Assembly: GCA_028285525.1 (NCBI GenBank)
Contig: JANQOZ010000004.1
Span: 122,215 to 186,214 of the forward strand
Origin: Lysobacterales bacterium
GTDB lineage: Bacteria; Pseudomonadota; Gammaproteobacteria; Xanthomonadales; SZUA-38
DNA: 64,000 nucleotides
Direction: 5' to 3'
In this document: piece by piece, positions 1 through 8,507 of the stretch
Position numbering within the stretch: the stretch's first letter is position 1
Layout: each line of letters starts with the position of its first letter
Notes under the pieces: model-generated
Databases searched by the model: none
The model's input: the letters and a program-made list of their open reading frames with translations, nothing else
What the model was told of the DNA's origin: nothing
Translations under genes and position numbers: made by a program

Positions 1-573
1 ATACCGGCGTCGCTCTCCCTCGCCGAAAACACATTTTTTTGGCCCCATCGCGCCGTGAAACTGGGAGCCCACGCGGCGCCAGTGCACGGTGCAGTCGCTG
101 GTGGGGTCCAGGTCCTTCATAAACTTCACGGCGTCTGCGGTCAGGCCGGCCAGTTTTTCCGGATCGCGGGCCGCGCCGATCAGCTCCTTGGCGTTGTCGA
201 GAAAACCCTGCCGCATCTCGATCGTCGGTGCACCAGCGCGGGCGTTGAGGGTGACGAGTCGCTGCCGGAAAACCTTCGTCGGATCGTTGTCCCGGTACTC
301 CTCCACGTAAAACACATGGTCGCCAAGTTCGGGCATGTCGATTCTGACGTGCGCCGTATGGACGCGGATTTCGCGTTCCTCTTCAGGCACCTTGGAACGA
401 GGGTCGTTCTCGAACCATCGCTGCTCTTCGTTATCAAACTCGCCCTCAAACCACTCGGCGAGAATCCTCAGATCGCGAGCGTGGCGATTGCTGTTGTCGT
501 CGGCGGTGGCCAGGGTTGGCAGCGTCAGCAGCGCAGAAGCCAGCGCGCCAACGGCCAGTGTTTGTTTGATCAT
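1..573 (-). CDS. CpcT/CpeT-like (DUF1001) exported protein, 3' truncated by window edge
   Basis: The frame is open from the ATG at 573 to the window edge, giving 191 codons without a stop, so the C-terminus is missing. A GGAGG ribosome site precedes the ATG. The first 24 residues form a Sec signal peptide ending near LATA-DD. The mature part matches the CpcT/CpeT chromophore-lyase fold: an LAEWFEGEFDNEEQ start, a VEEYRDN...FRQR strand region, GAARDPEKL and a C-terminal DCTVHWRR...FHGAMGPKKC block. In cyanobacteria this family attaches phycobilins to phycobiliproteins. In a non-phototroph the ligand is unknown. The gene follows the amine oxidase by 19 bp on the same strand, so they are very likely co-transcribed. 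Family assignment is confident; function is not. Confidence 0.85.
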   Translation of the reverse strand, partial: MIKQTLAVGALASALLTLPTLATADDNSNRHARDLRILAEWFEGEFDNEEQRWFENDPRSKVPEEEREIRVHTAHVRIDMPELGDHVFYVEEYRDNDPTKVFRQRLVTLNARAGAPTIEMRQGFLDNAKELIGAARDPEKLAGLTADAVKFMKDLDPTSDCTVHWRRVGSQFHGAMGPKKCVFGEGERRRY

Positions 574-592
574 GGCTGGCTCCTCCTAGGAA

Positions 593-2050
593 TCAGGAAG
601 CGCTGAGCACGCTGATGGCGGCACGCTCCCCCGACTCGAAGGCCCCTTCCATGCCGCGCTCGAGCAGCGCGGTGTGTTCGCCGCAGAACTCGATATTGCC
701 GTGGGCATCGCGCATATGGGCCGCGTACTTGGTCACCTGGCCGGGTCGCCAGAAGACCCAGTCGCCCGCGCCGTGGACGTCGCGGTGGCAGGACTGCACC
801 AGCACCGGCTCGATCGCGCCCTTAATGGCCGGCCGGGCTTCGATCAGCCGCGCGGTGGTGTAGTCCATAACCTGCCGATCGGTCATGAAGTTGTACTTGT
901 AGGCTTCGTTGCCGTTGATGAAGGCGATCGCCGACGATGGCGCGCCGTTTTCGCCGCGCGCCAGCACCGCAAAGCGCTCGAATTCGCTGTCGCTCCAGAT
1001 GTTGGCCGGCATGCCGTCCTCTTCCCAGAAATTGCGCTTCAGCAGGTAGTGCACCTGGATCGAAATGCCGTAGTCGATTTCATCAATGGCGCTTTCCATC
1101 CGGGCCGGCAGACGCGGATAGAACTTGACGTCTTTCATGACGGGGTAGGGCATCGAGCACACTACCTTGCGGGAGCGATAGCGGGTGCCGTCAGCGCAAT
1201 GGGTGATCACCTCGGAGCCGCGGTCCTCAAAGGCGTAGACGGTTTTGCTGGTCAGGACGCCGTTCTCCAGGCTGTCGGCCATGGCATAGGGCAGGCGCGA
1301 GTTGCCCCCCTTGACCTGCAGCGCCTGGGGGCTGTCGTTCCGTGCGCTTGCCACCCGCCGGTTGAACTCGCCGACTGCGTAGCGGCGCAGCTCATGCAGC
1401 GCTGAGGTGTTGTCCAGATGGTCGGTGTGCACCACCGTGTTCATCAGCCGGATGGTCTCGTCGTTGTAGCCCAGATACTTTCGCAAATACTCACTTTGGG
1501 GGATGTCGTACTTGGCAAACTCCGGCCGAATCCAGGCATCCAGCGGCTGGTCGCTCAGCGGGTTGTCCCGGTGCGAGAGCTCCCAGAGATAGCGGCTGGG
1601 CATCATCTTCCGGTCTTTGCCGGTCAGGGGGTTGAGTTCATGTGTAGGCCAGTCTTCGGCGCGAATATCCTGGCCCTGGATTCGGAAATACCATTTCCTG
1701 CCGGAGCCGAGCTGGTCGGGTTCGACCAGTTCGAGATTCATGTTCTTCGCGGCCTGAATCATGCGCGCGTAGTTGCCGCCGATGAGTTCGCCGGCAGCCT
1801 CGGGCTTGCCCGGGATGTCCATGAGCGTATAGACCCGGCCGCCAATCCGGCTGCGGCCTTCCAGGGTTTGCACATTCATGCCGTTTTCTTCGAGCAGCGT
1901 TGCTGCGTGCAGGCCTGAGAGACCTGCGCCCACCACGATTACATCGTGCGTCGGGATCGCTTTGCCAAAAGCGGGGGCCACCGGTGTCAGGGCCATGCCC
2001 ACGGCGCCGCTGATCAACCGGCGGCGGTTCGGGGATTTGGGTGTTGTCAT
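593..2050 (-). CDS. Tat-exported FAD-dependent amine oxidase family protein (copy 1)
   Basis: A 485-residue flavin amine oxidase. The N-terminus carries NRRRLISG followed by a hydrophobic stretch, a twin-arginine-type export signal, so the enzyme probably folds with FAD in the cytoplasm and works in the periplasm. The FAD-binding Rossmann motif GAGLSG is at residues 41-46, followed by the SRIGGRVYT arginine motif. The C-terminal FAD-contacting segment is FCGEHTALLERGMEGAFESGERAA. Such enzymes oxidise amines or other CH-NH or CH-CH bonds with O2; the substrate cannot be read from sequence. It is a clear paralogue of the gene at 54787-56250, sharing VVCSMP, FWEEDG, GDW..W.PGQVT and the FCGEHTA block. 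The CpcT/CpeT-like gene follows 19 bp downstream. Confidence 0.93.
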   Translation of the reverse strand: MTTPKSPNRRRLISGAVGMALTPVAPAFGKAIPTHDVIVVGAGLSGLHAATLLEENGMNVQTLEGRSRIGGRVYTLMDIPGKPEAAGELIGGNYARMIQAAKNMNLELVEPDQLGSGRKWYFRIQGQDIRAEDWPTHELNPLTGKDRKMMPSRYLWELSHRDNPLSDQPLDAWIRPEFAKYDIPQSEYLRKYLGYNDETIRLMNTVVHTDHLDNTSALHELRRYAVGEFNRRVASARNDSPQALQVKGGNSRLPYAMADSLENGVLTSKTVYAFEDRGSEVITHCADGTRYRSRKVVCSMPYPVMKDVKFYPRLPARMESAIDEIDYGISIQVHYLLKRNFWEEDGMPANIWSDSEFERFAVLARGENGAPSSAIAFINGNEAYKYNFMTDRQVMDYTTARLIEARPAIKGAIEPVLVQSCHRDVHGAGDWVFWRPGQVTKYAAHMRDAHGNIEFCGEHTALLERGMEGAFESGERAAISVLSAS

Positions 2051-2099
2051 GGGTTTACTCCAGGCGGGCGGACGAAAAGCAAAACATATATCCGCATAG

Positions 2100-2126
2100 A
2101 TTATACGGCAGTGTGAATGATCTCAA
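2100..2126 (-). promoter_or_regulatory. candidate sigma-70 promoter for amine oxidase/CpeT-like operon
   Basis: On the minus strand a perfect TATAAT lies at 2105-2100 and TTGAGA at 2126-2121, separated by 15 bp, shorter than the preferred 17. The -10 is about 50 bp upstream of the ATG at 2050. It was spotted by eye; the spacer weakens the call. Confidence 0.4.
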
Positions 2127-2163
2127 ACTTTGGCGCGACGGCCTGAAACACATGATCAGTCGG

Positions 2164-2922
2164 CTAGGGCAGGCGCTCCCAGTCGGATGCATCTAGCGTT
2201 TCGCGGTAGGCGTGCCACGCGGCGTAGGCGAGCCAGGGCATGATCACCACCAGCCCCAGATAGGCCGTGGCGAAACCCAGTCCGGTGAGCACCGCAATGA
2301 TGGCTGCCCACTGGAAGCACACCCACTTGTTGCGCAGCGCCGCGTTGATGCTTGAGACACATGCGGTGACCATGTCGGTGTTTCGATCCGCGATCATCGG
2401 CAGCGAGAAGGCGGCGCTGGCGAATGTGAGCGCCGCAAACATGGAGCCGATGGCGCTGCCGACGGCGAGGAATTGAATCAGCACACCGGTCTGTCCGGAT
2501 TCGATGGGAAAGAAAGCGTTGAGCATCATGCCGGCGCGCGACCAGACCAGCAGAATGACAAACTGGATCAGCGCAAACACGCCGGCCTGGCCGAGCACCC
2601 TTCTGGCGAGCAGAAACGACTCCGATAGTCTCGGTTTGCGGTCTTCCTCCAGCCGTCGGCTGACGCAGTAAAGGCCGACCGCGATCAGCGGCGCAACGTA
2701 GACAAAGCCGGATAGCAGGACCGCCAGCAGCGCGAAGCTGCCCAGGTGCCAGGCGAGCGCAGATACCGCAACGCTGACCAGCAGGATGACCACCCCAAAC
2801 AGCAGCGACAGGCGGGGGGCCTTCCGCCAGTCCTCCCAGCCCAGGCGCAGCCAGCGCCACGGGGCTTCGCTGGTGAGATCAGCGCAGGGAACGACAAACG
2901 GCTTGCCGGTGGATTCCGCCAT
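2164..2922 (-). CDS. DUF2189 integral membrane protein
   Basis: A 252-residue polytopic inner-membrane protein. I chose the ATG at 2922 because GGGGAGG sits just upstream; an in-frame extension to 2967 lacks a comparable site. After a short cytoplasmic N-terminus come WRWLRLGWEDW and about six hydrophobic segments, with typical DUF2189 features: a lumenal pair of helices, an LPMIADRNTD loop, N-K-W before a late helix, and the ending AWHAYRETL. The family has no established function. It stands alone on the minus strand, 80 bp downstream of the CSLREA exoprotein gene and 113 bp upstream of the amine oxidase start. Confidence 0.85.
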   Translation of the reverse strand: MAESTGKPFVVPCADLTSEAPWRWLRLGWEDWRKAPRLSLLFGVVILLVSVAVSALAWHLGSFALLAVLLSGFVYVAPLIAVGLYCVSRRLEEDRKPRLSESFLLARRVLGQAGVFALIQFVILLVWSRAGMMLNAFFPIESGQTGVLIQFLAVGSAIGSMFAALTFASAAFSLPMIADRNTDMVTACVSSINAALRNKWVCFQWAAIIAVLTGLGFATAYLGLVVIMPWLAYAAWHAYRETLDASDWERLP

Positions 2923-3002
2923 TCGAACCTCCCCAGGTCCCAAGGTGCAGACACGGGAGAATGACACAATGTCACCGGCATGGCGACCGGCGCCACCAGG
3001 GG

Positions 3003-4550
3003 TCAGAGGCTGACCGTCACCGTGCTTCCCAGTGGCCTGACCGTCTCGAAACTATCGGTAAAGAGGTCGTTCGATTCCACGGCGCCGGCGCTGCAGGGGC
3101 TTTGCCTTGACTGAAATCGCTGATCGATAGCCACCGCTGCGCAGGTTGGGCTGAGGCCGGCCCCTCGTGCGAGGCTGTTTGCGTTCAGCTCATGGGTTGG
3201 CGCGGTACCGGGGTTGCTTCGCAGCGGGGTGACACCGAGTTCCGTGGGGGTCAGGCTCACCTGGTCTGAGGGCTGGTCCAGTTCGCAGCTGGTGCCCGGG
3301 CCTTCCAGGTTGCCGCCGACGCTGACCAGCTGATCGGCGCTGCTGATGCTGCAGCCGCTGTCGATCAACGAGTTTGTGACGGCCGTAACCTCGTCGCCCG
3401 AGCCGAACACCCGCAAGCTGTCGCCACGATCGGCGAGGTTGGCCACAAACGTGACGTGCTCAAGGGTCACGGAGGCGCCGAAGCTGAGAATCGCGCCGCC
3501 GTCATCGATGGCCTGATTGCCGCTGAACGTCGAGTTGGTGACGTTGACGGTCCCGCCGGTCAGGTAAAGACCAGCCCCATCGTCTGAAGCCGAGTTGTTC
3601 GATATCGTGCTGCGATTGATCTCCAGCAGGTCATCGTCGTCCGTAAACGAGATCAGCCCGCCGTCAGCGGCGCCGTTGTTGTCGAACCAGCCGTCGCGAA
3701 TCGTAACGGTTTTGCTGTGACCGGTGCCGGTGACGCCAATCACCCCGCCGGCGCCGCCGAGAGACTGATTGCCTGAGGCCTCAACCCTGTCCAGAACCAG
3801 GCTTCTTGCCAGGAACAGAATGGCGCCACCGCCGGAGCCGTTGCTTGTGTTGTCGACAAGCGTTACCTGCTCAAGTAGCGAGTCAGCCTCCGATCCGCTC
3901 AGGTAGAGCGCCGCCCCTCGGAGCTCGGCCGTATTGCCGGAAAAAAGCGTATTGCGTGCGGTGACGTCGGTGTCGGCGAATATGCCGGCGCCGGTGTCGG
4001 CGCTATTGCCGACAAACGCGCAGTCGGCAATGTCCAGGACAGCGTCTCCGCGGCTCCAGATGGCGCCGCCCAGGCTTTGAGTCGAATTGTTGACAAACTC
4101 CACGCTGCGCAAGGTCAGGCTGCCGTCGTCGATCTGCAGGGCTCCGCCGTTCAGCGAGCCGTTGGTGGCTAGTGAGGTGTTAGCGTTCTGAAGGCGAAGG
4201 TTATTCAGCGTGACACGTGCCCCCGCCCGGATGTCCATGATGCGCCCAAGCTGTTGCCCGTCCAGCGTTGCGGGTCCGGTGATCGTCATGTCGGTGGAAA
4301 TATCCAGGTCACCGGTTTCCAGCGTGTCGTTACCCGTCAAGTCAATGAGGTAGGTACCTGGCGGCACCACAATGTCGTCGGGGGCAGCGGTCTCGTTCGC
4401 AGCCGTGACGGCCTCGCGGAGCGAACAGTCGCCAACGGCGCAACCGTCCGGAAGCGGGTCGTCGGTGCGGGTCACACTAAAGGTGGCGCCCTGCGCTGAG
4501 AGGGTGACAAAAAGCCCTGCGGTCAGAATTGCAAACAGCTTGGTGGACAT
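3003..4550 (-). CDS. secreted CSLREA-domain parallel beta-helix protein with short C-terminal FE tail
   Basis: Translation from the ATG at 4550 gives 515 residues with a clean signal peptide (MSTKLFAILTAGLFVTLSA). The longer open frame to 4700 adds residues with no signal character. Directly after the signal is a CSLREA domain (DGCAVGDCSLREAVTAAN), which in many bacterial exoproteins precedes a right-handed beta-helix. The rest is repetitive, rich in N-N-x-A/G and S-G-N turns (FVNNS, FSGNTA, ISNNSA, FSGNQA), as expected of such a helix. Before the end is a GAVESNDLFTDSFE segment, similar to the tails of four other exported proteins here, but followed by 12 more residues. It is probably extracellular or surface-associated; no catalytic residues are recognisable. 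Confidence 0.88.
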   Translation of the reverse strand: MSTKLFAILTAGLFVTLSAQGATFSVTRTDDPLPDGCAVGDCSLREAVTAANETAAPDDIVVPPGTYLIDLTGNDTLETGDLDISTDMTITGPATLDGQQLGRIMDIRAGARVTLNNLRLQNANTSLATNGSLNGGALQIDDGSLTLRSVEFVNNSTQSLGGAIWSRGDAVLDIADCAFVGNSADTGAGIFADTDVTARNTLFSGNTAELRGAALYLSGSEADSLLEQVTLVDNTSNGSGGGAILFLARSLVLDRVEASGNQSLGGAGGVIGVTGTGHSKTVTIRDGWFDNNGAADGGLISFTDDDDLLEINRSTISNNSASDDGAGLYLTGGTVNVTNSTFSGNQAIDDGGAILSFGASVTLEHVTFVANLADRGDSLRVFGSGDEVTAVTNSLIDSGCSISSADQLVSVGGNLEGPGTSCELDQPSDQVSLTPTELGVTPLRSNPGTAPTHELNANSLARGAGLSPTCAAVAIDQRFQSRQSPCSAGAVESNDLFTDSFETVRPLGSTVTVSL

Positions 4551-4750
4551 GGCTACTCCCGTTGTTTTGCCTGCTGGATCAAGCGGCCTACTCAATGAAA
4601 CGCCGCCTGCAGTACCCACCGCACAGCCGGTTTGCCCAGCCGGTGTAGCGCTGTCATTAGCGCACTTCGCTAGAAGGCCTTCGGGTTTCCACGGTTTCAT
4701 GTGGCGCAGCTTTTCCGCATGCTGGATCTCTTGGCAAAGGAGTTGCTGAT

Positions 4751-5353
4751 ATGAGAGTGGTCACCATCAACGGCTCTTACCGCAAGGACGGCGTTACCGA
4801 TCAGGTCCTGCGGGAAATCACGCGTGAGCTGGAGGACGAAGGCGCCTGCGTAGAGTCCGTTGTCCTGCGCGACGAGCCCATCGAGTTTTGCCTCAACTGC
4901 CGTGAGTGCACCCAGAGAGACGGGTGTAACCCGGGTCAGTGCGTCCTCGCGGACGGCATGGCTGGTACTGGTATTGTCGAGAAGATCGAACGCGCCAACG
5001 CCGTGGTGCTGGCGTCACCCACCAATATGGGCACGGTCACCGCCCTGTTTAAGCGCTTTATGGAGCGGCTCACTGTTTACGCGTATTGGCCGTGGGGGGC
5101 GCGCGGGCCGGTTTACCGCAAGGCCAAAGGCCGACAGAAGCCGGCGGTGATCATTTCGTCGTCGTCAGCCCCCGCCTGGATGGCCCGGCCGGCCTTCAAC
5201 TCGCTGCGCCAGCTCAAGTGGTCTGCCAAAGCGGTGGGGGCGAAACCCGTTGCCAGCGTCTGTATTGGCACCGTGACTGACAAGCCCAAGCCGTCCCTGA
5301 GTCAGCGGGACTGGCGTAAGGTGAAAAAGAGCGTTCGCAAACTGCTTCACTAG
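4751..5353 (+). CDS. NADPH-dependent FMN reductase / flavodoxin-fold protein
   Basis: A 200-residue flavodoxin-fold protein. The N-terminus VVTINGSYRKDGVTDQVL is the beta1/phosphate-loop of the NADPH-dependent FMN reductase and iron-sulfur flavoprotein family. VLASPTNMGTVTALFKRFMERL is the typical second FMN-binding region. Between them is a cysteine cluster (FCLNCRECTQRDGCNPGQC), as in iron-sulfur flavoproteins, though the spacing is not proof of a cluster. It probably reduces FMN, quinones or small electrophiles in the cytoplasm. An AAGGAG site precedes the ATG. It is divergent from the CSLREA gene across 200 bp that must hold both promoters. Confidence 0.85.
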   Translation: MRVVTINGSYRKDGVTDQVLREITRELEDEGACVESVVLRDEPIEFCLNCRECTQRDGCNPGQCVLADGMAGTGIVEKIERANAVVLASPTNMGTVTALFKRFMERLTVYAYWPWGARGPVYRKAKGRQKPAVIISSSSAPAWMARPAFNSLRQLKWSAKAVGAKPVASVCIGTVTDKPKPSLSQRDWRKVKKSVRKLLH

Positions 5354-5474
5354 GGTCCGCTCGGCCCGCTAGCAACTCTCTCTTAAAGCCGCCCACCGGG
5401 CCACGTCCTCATTGCGGGGGCCCGTAAATCCCAGCATCCGGAGACCCGCTATACTCGATAGCAGGGAGCTCTAT

Positions 5475-7748
5475 ATGATTCAATTTCATGGTTTTTTCCC
5501 GGCATCGTGGGGACGCTGGGCTGTTTTGACCCTGTTGGGTCTGTCGACGTCTGTGGTTTCCGCACAATCTCAGTCGCTGTGGTCGCAGCGCAGCGGCTCC
5601 TGCCTGCTCGCCCTGAACTACCCAGCCCAAAGCACGTTCCGGGTTGAGCGGCTCGGGCGGCTGTTTGTGCAGACGGTGAACGTCGAAAGCGCTGATGACT
5701 TTCTGGTGCCCGCTGGCCGAATCTGGAATTTGACCGCCGCCAGAGGCTCCGGTAACGCTGACGTTATCGGTACCGCCATGTGGGTCCGAGTCTATCGGGA
5801 GCAGGGCAACTTACCCGAGACAGATCCCGTATGTAGCCACCTTGGCACCGCGGTCGAGGTGGACCTTGACGAAATCGCCAACGGCTACTTTCAGGTCGAC
5901 CTGCCGGAGGACAGCTGCATGCTCGCCGAAGGCCGCTACTGGATGTCGATCAGCCAACGGCAGCAGGTCAATCTCCCGGGCAGCTGCCCAACGCCGGAAA
6001 GCTGTCCCATCTGGGCAATCCGTCAGTTCATCGGCACACCGCCGCTGGCCGCCGATCGCGACTGGGCGATCCGAGATACGCTCGACAACATCTCCGGAAT
6101 CGCCTGCGAAGACTTTGGTCCCGCCAGCACCTGTCGCGGGGAGGCCACCGGCAGCAACCTGTGTTTTGAAGTGGTCGGCGAGGACCTTGAAAATCTGCCG
6201 CCGCAGGTTTCGGGTGAGCTACCGGTGCGTACGCTGTCGGTGGACGCGTCGGCCACGCTGAATCTGGAGCCGCTATTTTCTGACGACGGCCTGTCGCCGA
6301 TCACCTACTCCGCTCCCGACCTGCCGCCGCATTTTTCTCTTGACCCGAATACCGGGGAGCTGACCGGCACGCCGCCGAGAAGCGTCAACGGTCAGGATGC
6401 CTATTTTGAGGTCTTTGCCGATGACGGACTGACGGAGCCCGGCCTGCCAGCCACCGTGGCGCTGCAGTATTTTGACCCGGACGCACTCCGGCTCGGCGAG
6501 CAGTTCCAGGGTGAGGTGGTGGTGCGCTGCAGCACCGAACGGGTTTCGGGGTCGACCGTTGAGAGCGAGCTGGATTTTGCTGTGGCCGGTTCGTGCAGCC
6601 CGACCGGCGGCGCACAGTGTCCCGCGGTTGATCCCGAGCGAAGGGTCAGCAACGCGCTGGTCGCGGCCAGGCTCCGGCATCCGTCCATTCGTGAGTTGAC
6701 GCTGACCGTTTCGACACCAACCGACGTGTCCGCAGTACTGGCAAATGGCCTTTCGTCTAACGGCGAGGTCACTTTTGACGGCTGCCCGGAGCCCGATCTA
6801 AACGCCGTATTTGCCGACACCTTTGTTTGGCCTTCCGAGCAGCGCTGCGACGTGGGTAAAGGGCTCGTCGGTTACGTTGAGCCGCTCCAGAGTCTCGCCC
6901 GGTTTCGCAATGGCCCGGTGGTCGGAGACGAACCCTGGAAGTTAGATGTCACGAACGTAGGTACTGACGACTTAGAGCTCGACTACTGGTGTGTTGCGCT
7001 GCAGCTCAACGACTCCGAGCTACCGATTTTTCCGCTCGCTGACCTCCCCGGGTCAGCCGTCATCTCCGAACAGTTCGAACCGATTACCGCGCCGTTCCAA
7101 CTGGAGGGTGAGCTGCGTGGTGAGAGTGATGTTGATTGGTTCCTAATCGATCAGAATGAGTTCAACGTACTGCAGGTCACCTGGAAGGAGCTGTCAGTAA
7201 GCGTGACGCCAGCTCCGGATCTCGCGCTCCGCGTTTCGCGGTATTTTGTAAACAAGTTCGCTGGCTTTTCTCCGACGCAGATTTCGCTTGGGAACTGCGT
7301 TCCTGGCGAAACCGTAACGCTTCCACAGAGGAACGGGGGATCTGACTTCCTGCGTATTCAAGGGTGCCCTGGTCATGCCGAAGGCAGCTACCAGGTCACT
7401 CTCACTCCTGGCGGTAATCGAGGTCTTATGCCTCAGGAGGTCGGGGTCTTTGCTGGCGATGTCATCGATGCTGATACCCAGGAACCGCTGTCGGGCGTGT
7501 TTTTGTTTGCGCCATCCGGCATCTTCTCCGTATCCGATAGGGACGGTGCATACATAGGCGCAAATCTGAATTCGTCGGACGAAGTACTGGAGGCTTACAA
7601 ACTTGGCTATGAGCCCGGTATTTCGGAAGTCTTCGAGGTGATACCGACCCAGCAGACGAACGTTCCGACAATCGTGATGACGCCGCAGGTCCAGCAGGCG
7701 ATTGTGAACGACGCGATTTTCCTGGGCGGCAGTTTCGAGAACCCCTGA
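5475..7748 (+). CDS. secreted multidomain protein: cadherin-like, P-domain and carboxypeptidase-regulatory-like modules
   Basis: The ATG at 5475 has AGGGAG upstream and begins a good signal peptide (to VVSAQS), giving 757 residues; the frame is open back to 5412 but without signal logic. Residues about 240-335 form a dystroglycan-type cadherin-like Ig module (FSLDPNTGELTGTP). Residues about 335-530 resemble the proprotein convertase P-domain, with ELTLTVSTPTDVSAVL and PWKLDVTNVGTDDLELDYWCVAL. Residues about 655-738 resemble a carboxypeptidase-regulatory beta-sandwich (GVFAGDVIDADTQEPLSGVF). No protease catalytic domain is present, so the P-domain is probably structural or binding. It ends DAIFLGGSFENP, one of five similar tails in the window. 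The function is unknown. Confidence 0.85.
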   Translation: MIQFHGFFPASWGRWAVLTLLGLSTSVVSAQSQSLWSQRSGSCLLALNYPAQSTFRVERLGRLFVQTVNVESADDFLVPAGRIWNLTAARGSGNADVIGTAMWVRVYREQGNLPETDPVCSHLGTAVEVDLDEIANGYFQVDLPEDSCMLAEGRYWMSISQRQQVNLPGSCPTPESCPIWAIRQFIGTPPLAADRDWAIRDTLDNISGIACEDFGPASTCRGEATGSNLCFEVVGEDLENLPPQVSGELPVRTLSVDASATLNLEPLFSDDGLSPITYSAPDLPPHFSLDPNTGELTGTPPRSVNGQDAYFEVFADDGLTEPGLPATVALQYFDPDALRLGEQFQGEVVVRCSTERVSGSTVESELDFAVAGSCSPTGGAQCPAVDPERRVSNALVAARLRHPSIRELTLTVSTPTDVSAVLANGLSSNGEVTFDGCPEPDLNAVFADTFVWPSEQRCDVGKGLVGYVEPLQSLARFRNGPVVGDEPWKLDVTNVGTDDLELDYWCVALQLNDSELPIFPLADLPGSAVISEQFEPITAPFQLEGELRGESDVDWFLIDQNEFNVLQVTWKELSVSVTPAPDLALRVSRYFVNKFAGFSPTQISLGNCVPGETVTLPQRNGGSDFLRIQGCPGHAEGSYQVTLTPGGNRGLMPQEVGVFAGDVIDADTQEPLSGVFLFAPSGIFSVSDRDGAYIGANLNSSDEVLEAYKLGYEPGISEVFEVIPTQQTNVPTIVMTPQVQQAIVNDAIFLGGSFENP

Positions 7749-7763
7749 ATCCCGGGATTGCTC

Positions 7764-7783
7764 AAAAAAAGCGGGCGACCCGC
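7764..7783 (-). terminator. rho-independent terminator of the small exoprotein gene
   Basis: On the minus strand GCGGG-TCG-CCCGC is followed by seven T residues, 35 bp past the stop of the minus-strand gene. It lies between two convergent genes. An alternative longer stem using CGGGCG (7772-7777) and CGCCCG (7795-7800) is possible. Confidence 0.6.
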
Positions 7784-7817
7784 AACCCACAGGCCGCCCG
7801 AACAGGGCCCTCCCGCC

Positions 7818-8372
7818 CTATTGATTACTGGGCGTGTTCTGGAAGCGGCAAGTGCCCGTGTACGCAACAGCCGCGTCACCATTCTCGTTGCGGGTGCCGT
7901 CACCGGAGATGTTCAGCCGGCACTGGATACGCGGTCCGGCGATGGGGAACTCCAGCCGCACCCGCCCCTCGGTGAATCCCGTTTGCAGGTCGACATCAAA
8001 TCGATAGCTGTTGTCGACAATCAGCACTGGCTCGGAGCCCAGCACGGTTCCGGAAAACACCTGATGTCCGGTGTTCACCAACGTTCCGGCGGCAAAGTCG
8101 AATTCTGACACCGGGTGATAAAGGACCCGGCCCTGCAGGTCACCGTCCAACTCGATAATGTCGGTGCTGCGCTGGATAAAACCCGTATCGGTCGGCGCCT
8201 GGGAGTGTACCTGCGCCGTCGAGAACAGGTGCACGCCAACACCCGTGACGTCAACGCACTGCACCAGATTGCTGTCGCAACCCTGTTCCCAGAAAAAGGG
8301 CGGGCGGGGTTCGGCGCTTGCTGTGGCGCAAGCGGTGAGGGTGATCAGGCCGAGCAGTGATGAGTTTTGCAT
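7818..8372 (-). CDS. small secreted protein of unknown function
   Basis: An exported protein of 184 residues from the ATG at 8372, which has GGAGA upstream; the open frame to 8447 adds no signal-like sequence. MQNSSLLGLITLTACATASAEP is a signal peptide. Although C follows LTA, the following residues and the ASAEP site suit signal peptidase I at least as well as a lipobox. Cysteines in GCDSNLVQCVD and near the C-terminus (RIQC, GTC) could form disulfides. I recognise no family. It is divergent from the HTH-TolB-TPR gene across 135 bp, so a regulatory link is possible but not shown. Confidence 0.7.
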   Translation of the reverse strand: MQNSSLLGLITLTACATASAEPRPPFFWEQGCDSNLVQCVDVTGVGVHLFSTAQVHSQAPTDTGFIQRSTDIIELDGDLQGRVLYHPVSEFDFAAGTLVNTGHQVFSGTVLGSEPVLIVDNSYRFDVDLQTGFTEGRVRLEFPIAGPRIQCRLNISGDGTRNENGDAAVAYTGTCRFQNTPSNQ

Positions 8373-8507
8373 GTCGATGTCTCCAGTCAAAAGCGAAGTT
8401 GCTTGGGGCCTAGGTTTGCTCCGGGGGGCCGCTGGAGCAATCGACACCAGCGGCCATGACCCCTATTGACCCTTAATGTCCTGATCTGCCCCCGGTAAAC
8501 TGCTCTG

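Noticed and set aside
674..1405. 243-codon plus-strand frame inside amine oxidase copy 1
   Set aside because: Antisense shadow without motifs or ribosome site.
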